Positions 56,416 through 64,000 of a DNA stretch of 64,000 nt are shown here, piece after piece. The position numbers were made by a program, and so were the translations under genes. The notes under the pieces were generated by a model, which did not search any database, was not told the DNA's origin, and saw only the letters and a list, made by a program, of their open reading frames with translations. Source of the DNA: Synechococcus sp. 1G10 (lineage in GTDB: Bacteria; Cyanobacteriota; Cyanobacteriia; PCC-6307; Cyanobiaceae); the NCBI RefSeq assembly GCF_002252625.1, contig NZ_NQKW01000015.1, positions 1 through 64,000 on the forward strand, read 5' to 3'. Position 1 is the stretch's first letter, and each line of letters begins with the position of its first letter.

Positions 56416-58809
56416 ATGCTCGATACCGCTGTCGGAATCAAGGACAACGTTGCGGGCGAGAGCCTTGTGGCCGCAACGGTTTCCGGCCACGGCCCTGGCC
56501 TTGCCGAGGACTGTGCCGATCCGCTGGTCCCGGTGGTCGACGCGGCCCCAGCTCTGAGAAGGCGGCCGATCCGCAGCCCCGACGACTACGGGGTGAAGCT
56601 CCCCGATTGGCTCAGGGAGTGCATCGTGCACGTGCCCCCCGGCGACGTTGAGACCTGTCCCACCGATCCTGAAGCCCTGCTGGCGGCAGCCTTTGATTTC
56701 GCCTTCCAGCTCCACGACGGTCAGGTGAGAGCCACAGGCGAGCCGTACATCATTCATCCGGTCGCCGTTGCTGATCTGCTGCGCGACATCGGCGCCAGCG
56801 CCGGGGTGATCGCCGCCGGCTTCCTGCACGACGTGGTCGAGGACACCGACGTCACCTCCGAGGAGCTTGAGCTTCATTTCGGCGCCGAGGTGCGCGCTCT
56901 GGTGGAAGGGGTCACCAAGCTCGGTGGCATTCACTTCACTAACCACACCGAAGCCCAGGCGGAGAACCTGCGGCGGATGTTCCTGGCCATGGCCAGTGAC
57001 ATCCGTGTGGTGCTGGTGAAGCTGGCGGACCGGCTGCACAACATGCGCACTCTCGCGGCCCTCAAGCCCGAGAAACAGCAGCGGATCGCCCGTGAAACCA
57101 GAGAGATCTACGCCCCCCTGGCGAACCGGCTCGGCATCGGCCGCTTCAAGTGGGAACTCGAAGACCTCGCCTTCAAGATCCTCGAGCCAGAGGCCTATGG
57201 CGAGATCAAGCAGCAGGTGGCCAGCAAACGCAGCGACCGTGAGGAGCGACTGGCTGCCACGGTGGCCCTGCTGGTGCAACGGCTTCAGGGGGCGGGGCTG
57301 CACGACTGTGAAGTGAGCGGCCGGCCAAAGCATCTCTATGGCATCTGGAGCAAGATGCAGATGCAGCAGAAGGCCTTCCACGAGATCTTCGATGTGGCGG
57401 CCCTGCGCATCCTCACGCCCAATCTCGAGAGCTGTTATCGCGCTCTGGCGGTGGTTCACGACACCTTTCGCCCGATCCCTGGTCGCTTCAAGGACTACAT
57501 CGGCCTGCCAAAGCCCAACGGCTATCAGTCTTTGCACACTGCCGTGATCGGCCGTCATCGGCCGATTGAGGTGCAGATCCGCACCACGGAGATGCACCAG
57601 GTGGCGGAATACGGCATTGCCGCCCATTGGAAGTACAAGGAGGGAGGCTCACCCGCCTCAGCCGGTGCCGCCGATCGCTTCAACTGGCTGCGCCAACTGG
57701 TCGACTGGCAGCAGGATGATGGAGGCGAAGACAGCAGCGACTACCTCGCCTCGATCAAGGAAGACCTTTTCGATGAGGAGGTTTTCGTGTTCACACCCCA
57801 GGGGGATGTGGTGGGGTTGCGCAAGGGATCCACAGCTGTGGATTTTGCCTTCCGCATTCACTCCGAAGTGGGAAACCACTGCCAGGGCGTGCGCATCAAC
57901 GACCGTCTCTGCCCATTGGCCACGCCACTGCGCAACGGCGATTTCGTTCAGATCATCACTGCGAAGTCGGCCCATCCCAGCCTGGATTGGCTCAACTTCG
58001 TTGCCACTCCCACCGCCCGCAACCGCATCCGGCAGTGGTACAAACGCAGCCATCGTCAGGAGAACATCCAGCGGGGCACCGCCATGCTCGAGCGGGAGCT
58101 GGGCCGCGACGGCTTCGATGCCCTGCTCAACGGAGAAGCGATCGCGAAGGTGGCCCGCCGCTGCAACCTGGTGGGCACCGAGGATCTGTTGGCGGCCCTC
58201 GGCTTCGGTGGCGTCACTCTGCAGCAGGTGGTCAACCGTCTGCGTGAGGAGGTCCGGCTGACGACCGCCGCAGCGGCCCCGGTGCTCAGCAACGAGGACC
58301 TCGCCCGCAGCGTGTCGGATCAGGCCAGTTTGCCCCTGCCATCTTCGCTGGAGGGCTCTGGCAGCCCGATCCTGGGGCTGGAGGGCCTGGAGTACCGCCT
58401 GGGTGGCTGCTGCTGTCCCCTGCCTGGGGAAGCGATCGTCGGTAGCGTTGCCCTTGGCAACCACGGCATCACGATTCACCGCCAGGACTGCGCCAACGTG
58501 GCTGCCGTCCCGGTAGAGCGCCGGTTGCCGGTGCGCTGGAATCCGGCCGCTGACCAGCAGCGTCGTCGCTACCCCGTCCAGATCCGGATCGAGGTGCTCG
58601 ATCGGGTCGGTGTGCTCAAGGACATCCTCACGCGCCTATCCGACAGCCGCATCAACGTCAGTGATGCCCGCGTGCGCACGGCCTACGGCAAACCCGCCCG
58701 CATCGATCTGAAGGTGGAGCTCGTCAGCGCCAGCCAGCTTGCAACCACCATGGATCAGATCCGCTCGATGGCGGATGTGCTTGATCTCTGCCGCACCGGC
58801 ATCGGCTGA
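56416..58809 (+). CDS. rel: Bifunctional (p)ppGpp synthetase/hydrolase
   Basis: The long RelA/SpoT protein makes and degrades (p)ppGpp. Domains in order: HD hydrolase (FLHDVVEDTDV near residue 137), synthetase (SGRPKHLYGIWSKMQ, KPNGYQSLHTAVIGRHRPIEVQIRT in two parts), TGS (VFVFTPQGDVVGLRKGSTAVDFAFRIHSEVG, two parts), a Cys-containing zinc-finger-like region (YRLGGCCCPLPGEAIVG, HRQDCANV) and a C-terminal ACT domain (IRIEVLDRVGVLKDILTRL). ATG 56416 has GAGGTG upstream. Residues 1-60 are not conserved. The 797 residues include both active sites, so it can act alone in the cell. Confidence 0.95.
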   Translation: MLDTAVGIKDNVAGESLVAATVSGHGPGLAEDCADPLVPVVDAAPALRRRPIRSPDDYGVKLPDWLRECIVHVPPGDVETCPTDPEALLAAAFDFAFQLHDGQVRATGEPYIIHPVAVADLLRDIGASAGVIAAGFLHDVVEDTDVTSEELELHFGAEVRALVEGVTKLGGIHFTNHTEAQAENLRRMFLAMASDIRVVLVKLADRLHNMRTLAALKPEKQQRIARETREIYAPLANRLGIGRFKWELEDLAFKILEPEAYGEIKQQVASKRSDREERLAATVALLVQRLQGAGLHDCEVSGRPKHLYGIWSKMQMQQKAFHEIFDVAALRILTPNLESCYRALAVVHDTFRPIPGRFKDYIGLPKPNGYQSLHTAVIGRHRPIEVQIRTTEMHQVAEYGIAAHWKYKEGGSPASAGAADRFNWLRQLVDWQQDDGGEDSSDYLASIKEDLFDEEVFVFTPQGDVVGLRKGSTAVDFAFRIHSEVGNHCQGVRINDRLCPLATPLRNGDFVQIITAKSAHPSLDWLNFVATPTARNRIRQWYKRSHRQENIQRGTAMLERELGRDGFDALLNGEAIAKVARRCNLVGTEDLLAALGFGGVTLQQVVNRLREEVRLTTAAAAPVLSNEDLARSVSDQASLPLPSSLEGSGSPILGLEGLEYRLGGCCCPLPGEAIVGSVALGNHGITIHRQDCANVAAVPVERRLPVRWNPAADQQRRRYPVQIRIEVLDRVGVLKDILTRLSDSRINVSDARVRTAYGKPARIDLKVELVSASQLATTMDQIRSMADVLDLCRTGIG

Positions 58810-60500
58810 TCAGGGGTTGTCTGCCGCGAAGCTGACTGACGTTCGAACAGCTTGTAGATCTCCCCGCTCAGGCCGACCCTGGCGGTGATCTCCTTCCACT
58901 GCGACGTTCGGCTGGCCAGGCATTCCTTCAGAAAGCTCTCCGAATGGCGCCCACCGCGATCGGTGGCTTTCCAGACGATCGTGTGATTCTCAGCAGCGAC
59001 GAGCTGGTCGCAAGCCTGGGCGTCGGTGATGGCAAGGCCGAGGCGGCGGGTGGCCCAGGAGGCGCTCAGGCCATAGGGCTCAAGGCTCCAGCTGGGATGG
59101 CTGCCGACTGTGGAGGCATCCTGGTGAAGTTGCCAGTGCAGGGAGAAGTCCTGAGGGGAGATGAATCCCCGCTGCTCCGGCGGCTGCGCTGCCAGGTGGT
59201 TTCGCACCAGGCTCCATTCGCCCGCGAGTCGGGCGGAGGCAGCCTGCTTGCGGCTGCTCCGGTCCGTGGGTGAATGCGTCCAGAGTTCGGGGCTCACGAT
59301 GTTGTAAGCCAGGATCAGCGAGAGCACCAGCACGATTGCTCCACTCCAGCCCTGGCTGCGCGCCTGCCATTGCTGGGCATCGAGCAGGCCGATGCCGCTG
59401 ACGATCAAGAGCGTGTAGGGAAGCACGCTCATCAGGTCGTAGTGCCCCCAGTAATGGGTGTGCTCAAACGAGATCGCCAGTCCCACCAGATACACAGCGG
59501 CCAGTGCCGGCAGCAGCAGAAGGCGGCCGCCGCTGCCATGGCGCTTCACCCGACGCACCCAGCCGGCGATGCCCAGCAGGGGCAGGATCATCAGAATCCA
59601 GATCTCAATGCCGGCGATGCCCACCACTGACATCTGCCGCAGGAAGTGGAGCATCGTGCCCTGGTCCTGCATCGCCTGATTGCTCCACTCCAGCAGGACT
59701 TCGATTGCTCCTGCCCAAGCTCTGGCCGGGCCATCGGGAACGAACGCGTAGGGGGCGAAGACCAGCAAGACACCGAGCAGGCCGCCACCGGCCATGGCCA
59801 TGCACTCCATGAACATGGCTCCAATGGATGGGCCGCGGCGCCGGCCACTGGCGAACCGCCACAACTGGCAGGCCAGGGTGGTGAGCAGGAGCGGAGCGAT
59901 CAGATTGGGGCGAACGGCGGCTGCCATGAAGAGCCAGAACCCGGCCGCCACCAGCCAGCCTCGGGTCGCTCGCGGCGGCGCCTGCAGATCCGCACGCCGG
60001 GCCAGCTCGCGGCTGAGGCAGGCGAGGCCGAACACCAGAAACGCGTTGGCGTAGTGATGGATGTGGCCGGATAGACCACCGACCAGTTTCTGGCTCAGCA
60101 GGAGATAGAGCGCAGCGGTCACCCAGGGGAGGGGGAAGCGCGGCCCTGTCGCGATCCAGCCGCTGCGCCTGAGGCTCCCGACGCTGCGGGCCAGCACCAG
60201 TGCCGTTGCGGCATTGAGCAGGACCACCAGAATCCGGTGCGAGCGGATTGAACCAAGCAGGGCCGATGGAACGAAGAGATATTGAACGATCGGCCACTTC
60301 GAATCGAAGTGATCGGTGTAGAGAAGGCTGCCTTGCGTTAACTTCCAGCCGAGAAAGAAGAACGTGTCGATATCAATGTCATAGCTCCCCACGCTGCTGG
60401 GAGCCTTCCAGACCCTCAGGCCAAGCCCGACCAGAATCAGCAGCCAGGTGATGGCCAGTAGCCCAAGCCATTGGCCATGCGGAGCCGCACGGTGGTGCAT
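58755..60500 (-). CDS. GT-C-like multi-spanning membrane protein, copy 1
   Basis: The 581-residue product has about 10-12 membrane helices and a C-terminal soluble domain. The first loop contains a conserved acidic cluster (SYDIDIDTFFFLGWKL) followed by GSLLYTDHFDSKWPIVQYLFVPSALLGSI, as in ArnT/PMT-type GT-C glycosyltransferases that use polyprenyl-phosphate sugars. The last 150 residues (GFISPQDFSLHWQLHQDASTVGSHPSWSLEPYG, two parts) recur in the next gene. It overlaps rel at the 3' end by 55 bp. ATG 60500 overlaps the stop of copy 2. Confidence 0.75.
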   Translation of the reverse strand: MHHRAAPHGQWLGLLAITWLLILVGLGLRVWKAPSSVGSYDIDIDTFFFLGWKLTQGSLLYTDHFDSKWPIVQYLFVPSALLGSIRSHRILVVLLNAATALVLARSVGSLRRSGWIATGPRFPLPWVTAALYLLLSQKLVGGLSGHIHHYANAFLVFGLACLSRELARRADLQAPPRATRGWLVAAGFWLFMAAAVRPNLIAPLLLTTLACQLWRFASGRRRGPSIGAMFMECMAMAGGGLLGVLLVFAPYAFVPDGPARAWAGAIEVLLEWSNQAMQDQGTMLHFLRQMSVVGIAGIEIWILMILPLLGIAGWVRRVKRHGSGGRLLLLPALAAVYLVGLAISFEHTHYWGHYDLMSVLPYTLLIVSGIGLLDAQQWQARSQGWSGAIVLVLSLILAYNIVSPELWTHSPTDRSSRKQAASARLAGEWSLVRNHLAAQPPEQRGFISPQDFSLHWQLHQDASTVGSHPSWSLEPYGLSASWATRRLGLAITDAQACDQLVAAENHTIVWKATDRGGRHSESFLKECLASRTSQWKEITARVGLSGEIYKLFERQSASRQTTPDQPMPVRQRSSTSAIERI

Positions 60501-62269
60501 CAGCGCGGGTCCTGCCGCGCTGATGATCGTGTCAAGCCGGATGGGTCCGCAACCGAAAGGGGGTTTTCCTTGCGGCGGAACAGTTTGAATTCGCCGGTGC
60601 GCAGCCCCAGATCCTGGGTGATCTCCTTCCAGCGCCCGCTCTCCTGGCTGAGGCACTGGCGTATGAAGGCCTCAGTGTTCGGACCCTCCGGATCAACCCG
60701 TTTCCAGACCAGGTGAGCGTTGGCGGGCTGAAGCAGCTGTGAGCAGGTCTGGGCCACCCCCACCGGCAGGCCGATCACGGAGGTGGCCCAGGACGCTTTC
60801 ATTCCCTGGGGATTGAGGCTCCAGTCAGGGCCGATGCCCACGGTGGTGGCCGGCACGTTCAACTGCCATTGCAGAGCTGGATCCTGAGGCGCCGTGAAGC
60901 CGCGGTCTTCAGCGGGAAGGGCGGCCAGATAGGTGCGCAGCATGGTGCGGTCCTGCTCCAGCGCCATCACCCGGCTCGAGAGTCGTGACGGGGCGCCGAA
61001 GACCTCGGCGATGAACATGTTGTTGAACAGGATCAGCGAGAGGATCAAGGTGCCACTGAAGGTGGCCCGGCGAACGGCGGGCTGGCCGGAGCGCTCCAGA
61101 GCTGCCATCCCTGAGGCCAAGAACAGAACCACGGGAACCACGACCAACTGGCCGTCATGGCCGTTGAAATCGGTGCGCTGGAACGACCAAGTGAGCTCGA
61201 GCAGGAACACCACGGCCAGACCAGGCACCAGCAACAACCGTTCGCGACGTCGCCCGGGCGCATTCCACGTCTTTTGGGCGATCAGGACCACCCCTGCCGC
61301 TGGCATCAGCGCAATCAGCCACAGCGGCAATCCTGCGATCGGCGTGCGGATCAGTGCTCCGAACAGGAAGCCCACATCGGCTTCCCTCCAGATCTGCTGA
61401 CTGATCCACTGCAGCGGCAGGGCCACAGCGCCGGCCCAGGCGTGGCTCGCACCATCCGCCACGAACAGATAGGGCAGGAACATCAGGGCTGTTGCCAGGA
61501 CGGCGCCACCAGCCAGGGCTCCTGCGGCCCGACCCGGCTGACGGTGGTGCACCAGCACCAGGACACTCACCAGGGTGAGGGGGTAGATCAGGGTGAAGAA
61601 ACAGGCCACCGCCATCATCCCCATCGCCCCAGTGGCCACCAGCCAGCCCCGCTGCCCGTGGAGTTCCCTCGCACCGGCCAGGCCCCGAGCCAGCGAGTAG
61701 ACGGCGAGCACCAGAAAGGTGTTGGCGAACTGGTGCGGGCTCCCGGCTATCCCGCCAGGAATTTTCTGGCTCAGGATCACCAGTAGGATCCCACTGGCCA
61801 GGGGGACAAGGGACTTGGGCCCCAACTGGATGAGGCCAGCGCGTGAGAACTTCCGCACCGCTGAGGCCAGCAGAACGCCGCCGAGCAGGTTGAGGCCCAT
61901 GACCAGGATCCGGTGCGCCTGAATCGATGCCAGCCAGGCTGCTGGGGCGTAGAGCAACTGGACGATCGGCCACTGACGCAGATAGCTCTCTTGGTAAAGG
62001 AGCCCCCCCTGCAACCAGCGCTGGCTGAGATAGACGAGCGAATCGATCTCCTCGTCGTAACTGCCGGAGATTGTGCTGGCCCGCCAGACACGCACCGCAA
62101 GGCCGACCAAGGTGAGCAGCCACAGCGCCGTCAGCACGATGCGTTGTCTGCTCAAGTTTCGCTGCAGGTCGTCCAGCGCACAGTCTGCATGGATGGGCCG
62201 TTTCAGCGGTCCCAGAGGAACACCTTGACGGCTCTGCATGACTGGCTGGACCGGTGCGGATCCAGCCAC
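60500..62269 (-). CDS. GT-C-like multi-spanning membrane protein, copy 2
   Basis: This is a paralogue of the downstream gene. It has the same plan: TM1, an acidic cluster (SYDEEIDSLVYLSQRWL), GGLLYQESYLRQWPIVQLLYAPAAWLASI, about 10 helices and a C-terminal domain with GFTAPQDPALQWQLNVPATTVGIGPDWSLNPQG. Its stop TGA and the next ATG share a base (TGATG), so the pair is translationally coupled. The pair arose by tandem duplication and probably glycosylates lipids or surface polymers. The start may lie at a Met about 10 codons downstream. Confidence 0.72.
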   Translation of the reverse strand: MAGSAPVQPVMQSRQGVPLGPLKRPIHADCALDDLQRNLSRQRIVLTALWLLTLVGLAVRVWRASTISGSYDEEIDSLVYLSQRWLQGGLLYQESYLRQWPIVQLLYAPAAWLASIQAHRILVMGLNLLGGVLLASAVRKFSRAGLIQLGPKSLVPLASGILLVILSQKIPGGIAGSPHQFANTFLVLAVYSLARGLAGARELHGQRGWLVATGAMGMMAVACFFTLIYPLTLVSVLVLVHHRQPGRAAGALAGGAVLATALMFLPYLFVADGASHAWAGAVALPLQWISQQIWREADVGFLFGALIRTPIAGLPLWLIALMPAAGVVLIAQKTWNAPGRRRERLLLVPGLAVVFLLELTWSFQRTDFNGHDGQLVVVPVVLFLASGMAALERSGQPAVRRATFSGTLILSLILFNNMFIAEVFGAPSRLSSRVMALEQDRTMLRTYLAALPAEDRGFTAPQDPALQWQLNVPATTVGIGPDWSLNPQGMKASWATSVIGLPVGVAQTCSQLLQPANAHLVWKRVDPEGPNTEAFIRQCLSQESGRWKEITQDLGLRTGEFKLFRRKENPLSVADPSGLTRSSARQDPR

Positions 62270-62358
62270 AGCGCACGATCCGAGTGTTTGGCGCTACAGC
62301 GTTCACAGTTGGGCTCTGTCTGAATCCACCCATCGATGACCCTCTGGCATGTGCTGCC

Positions 62359-62547
62359 ATGACCTCCGAGCAAGCGGCCCAACTGATCGACGACACCCTT
62401 GATCTGGTGCATCAACGGCTTCAGGCCCTCGATGCAGTTCAGAAGCGGCGGGAGCACAGAGCACTGGCCGAGGAGTTCAGGGAGTGGCGTCAGCCGAGCG
62501 GAGGCCACATCGACCTGATGCTCTGCCCTGGATTCGGCAACGGCTGA
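62359..62547 (+). CDS. Small hypothetical protein
   Basis: The 62-residue frame from ATG 62359 (MTSEQAAQLIDDTLDLVHQRLQ) has a helical, charged N-terminal part and a C-terminal GGHIDLMLCPGFGNG, which looks protein-like. The frame is open back to 62254 but that part is not convincing. It may be a small conserved soluble protein. It is the best reading of this strand between the GT-C gene and the DUF2062 remnant. Confidence 0.5.
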   Translation: MTSEQAAQLIDDTLDLVHQRLQALDAVQKRREHRALAEEFREWRQPSGGHIDLMLCPGFGNG

Positions 62548-62589
62548 GCTCTCAACTGGCGGTTCATCCGTCAGCTGCCGCTCAGGTTT

Positions 62590-62908
62590 CTGCCGTGCTG
62601 GCGCTCCAACCAGCGCCGGTGACGCCACCGTGCCCACGATCGTCGAACCCAGCAGCAGCCGGCCCGAGAACGACCAGCCCAGCTCCCAGAGGCCCCACCC
62701 CCAGCAAGGTCTGCAAGCCGAAGCAAGGAAAGCATCCACAGGACACACCGTCCGCCAGCCCTCGGGCCCGCTGTCCATGGCTTCCCTCCTGCATCCACAG
62801 CCAGTGGATGCAGAGATGGATCCTGGCCAGGAAGCCAGAACTCAAGCGCCGCCACCCAGACTGGCGTGGACCACGGCCTCTCGGCTCCTTGGATTCGGAC
62901 GACACCAT
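62590..62908 (-). pseudogene. DUF2062-domain gene remnant with deletion and frameshift
   Basis: Reading from about 62908, one minus frame encodes HWLWMQEGSHGQRARGLADG and SCGCFPCFGLQTLLGV, the start of the cyanobacterial DUF2062 membrane protein. At about 62690-62700 the match jumps to another frame, LWELGWSFSGRLLLGS, which corresponds to the protein's end. The intervening 30-40 residues, normally a membrane hairpin, are missing. The 5' part overlaps the start of mnmE on the other strand. Intact homologues that I recall sit next to mnmE, which supports the assignment. Confidence 0.65.
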
Positions 62909-64000
62909 TGCTGCGATCGCCACGGCGTTGGCGCCCGGTGAGGGGAGTGTGGCGATCGTAAGAATCTCCGGCCCCGAGGCGGAGACCATCGGCCGCCATC
63001 TGTTTCATCCCCCCGGTGAGCAGCCCTGGGGGAGCCATCGCGTGCTCTACGGCCATGTGGTTGATCCAGTCAGCGCGGAGCGCCTGGATGAGGCCCTGCT
63101 GCTGCTGATGAAGGCACCCCGCAGTTTCACTCGGGAAGACGTGGTCGAGCTTCATTGCCACGGGGGCCTGATCGCTGTGCGGCGGGTGCTGGAGCTGGTG
63201 CTCCGCTCCGGGGCACGCCTGGCCCGGCCGGGGGAGTTCAGCCAGCGGGCCTTCCTCAACGGCCGCCTCGATCTCACCCGTGCCGAGGCGATCAGCGACC
63301 TGATCACGGCCCGCAGCCGCCGGGCGGCCCAGCTGGCGGTCGCCGGCCTCGATGGCGGCCTGCAGCGGCGGATCAGCGCTCTGCGCGACCGCCTGCTCGA
63401 CCAGCTGGCGGAGCTGGAGGCACGGGTGGATTTCGAGGAGGATTTGCCGCCCCTGGATCCGGCGGCTCTGGTGGCGGAGCTGGAGGCGGTGCAGCAGGCG
63501 CTGCGGCGGTTGGTGGAGGAGGCCTCCCATGGGCGACTGCTGCGGGAGGGTCTGAAGGTGGCGATCATCGGCCGCCCCAACGTGGGCAAATCGAGCCTGC
63601 TTAATGCCCTCAGCCGCAGTGAGCGGGCGATCGTGACGGACCTGCCCGGCACCACCCGCGATCTGGTGGAGAGCGAATTGGTGCTTCAGGGCGTCCCGCT
63701 CACCCTGCTCGACACGGCCGGGATCCGCCCCACCGACGATCTGGTGGAGCGCCTGGGGATTGAGCGCAGCCATCGGGCCCTGGCCAGCGCCGACGCCGTG
63801 CTGCTGCTGGTGGACCTGAGCGAGGGCTGGACCGAGGCCGACGCGGCCCTGGCCGGCCAGTTGCCCGCCGAGGTGCCGGTGCTGGTGGTGGGCAACAAGG
63901 CCGATCGCGCTGTCGCCGCCACTCCTGCCCAGGTGGATGTGGTGATCAGCGCGCTGACGGGCAGCGGCCTCGAGGCGCTGGCGGAGGCACTTCTGGGCCG
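62889..64000 (+). CDS. mnmE: tRNA modification GTPase MnmE, truncated by window end
   Basis: MnmE with MnmG installs the cmnm5 group on U34 of certain tRNAs. The formyl-THF domain opens SDDTIAAIATALAPGEGSVAIVRISGP, followed by the ALLLLMKAPRSFTREDVVELHCHGG segment and ARPGEFSQRAFLNGRLDLTRAEAI. The G domain follows with G1 GRPNVGKSSLLNAL, G2/G3 VTDLPGTTRD and LDTAGIRP, and G4 VVGNKADR. The start is TTG 62889 by alignment. An in-frame ATG at 62808 would add 27 residues and run through the DUF2062 remnant. The C-terminal helical part lies beyond 64000. Confidence 0.95.
   Translation, partial: MDSDDTIAAIATALAPGEGSVAIVRISGPEAETIGRHLFHPPGEQPWGSHRVLYGHVVDPVSAERLDEALLLLMKAPRSFTREDVVELHCHGGLIAVRRVLELVLRSGARLARPGEFSQRAFLNGRLDLTRAEAISDLITARSRRAAQLAVAGLDGGLQRRISALRDRLLDQLAELEARVDFEEDLPPLDPAALVAELEAVQQALRRLVEEASHGRLLREGLKVAIIGRPNVGKSSLLNALSRSERAIVTDLPGTTRDLVESELVLQGVPLTLLDTAGIRPTDDLVERLGIERSHRALASADAVLLLVDLSEGWTEADAALAGQLPAEVPVLVVGNKADRAVAATPAQVDVVISALTGSGLEALAEALLG

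Noticed and set aside
56311-57627. Upstream extension of the ABC ATPase frame
   Set aside because: The extension is antisense to rel. The family start is at 56310.

Overview
The window looks like chromosome from a high-GC, freshwater-type unicellular picocyanobacterium of the Cyanobium/Synechococcus kind. This rests on protein families typical of cyanobacteria (GUN4-domain protein, DUF3747 protein, ThiO, ABC1 kinase, a PilM-N-O-Q set without PilP) and on a housekeeping order I recall from picocyanobacteria: eno, clpB-type gene, secE, nusG, rplK, rplA, rplJ, rplL, rnhA, pyrD, then cobD-like, murG, pgk, ylqF, rluD, peptide-ABC ATPase, rel and mnmE. The genus is an inference.

Region 1-7.3 kb is visibly richer in A+T than the rest and reads as an accessory block. 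It holds a complete insertion sequence (16-bp terminal inverted repeats, 6-bp target duplication), a GMC oxidoreductase and an aldo/keto reductase that converge with overlapping stop codons, and two beta-barrel outer membrane proteins. The GC-rich core begins at thiO (7.3 kb).

Region 7.3-28 kb holds thiO, gatB, a minimal nucleotidyltransferase/HEPN pair, a DUF2236-dephospho-CoA kinase fusion diverging from argJ, an RND pump with a small overlapping membrane protein, a GUN4-domain protein, a PPK2 gene broken by an in-frame TGA, a SulP transporter, an ABC1 kinase cluster, a YidB-like protein, a Tat-exported and apparently circularly permuted D-amino-acid-oxidase-like flavoprotein, and two exported proteins.

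Region 28-39.5 kb is the core block: eno, gloA, a ClpB paralogue, then the secE-nusG-rplK-rplA-rplJ-rplL cluster with an L10 leader before rplJ and facing terminators after rplL, followed by a DUF3747 protein, rnhA and pyrD. Region 39.5-45.2 kb is a tightly overlapping pilM-pilN-pilO-pilQ operon facing a pentapeptide/TPR-like protein. Region 45-64 kb carries cobD-like, murG, an exported protein, a beta-hydroxyacid dehydrogenase, pgk, usp, ylqF, rluD, a ClC channel, a double-ATPase ABC protein, bifunctional rel, two tandem GT-C-like membrane proteins, a small protein, a DUF2062 pseudogene and the 5' part of mnmE.

The most notable items are the nonsense-interrupted ppk2, the DUF2236-CoaE fusion, the permuted oxidase, the MNT/HEPN pair with Asn at the usual catalytic His, the DUF2062 remnant beside mnmE, and the long low-complexity linker in the ClpB paralogue. 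I saw no tRNA, rRNA, CRISPR array or prophage.
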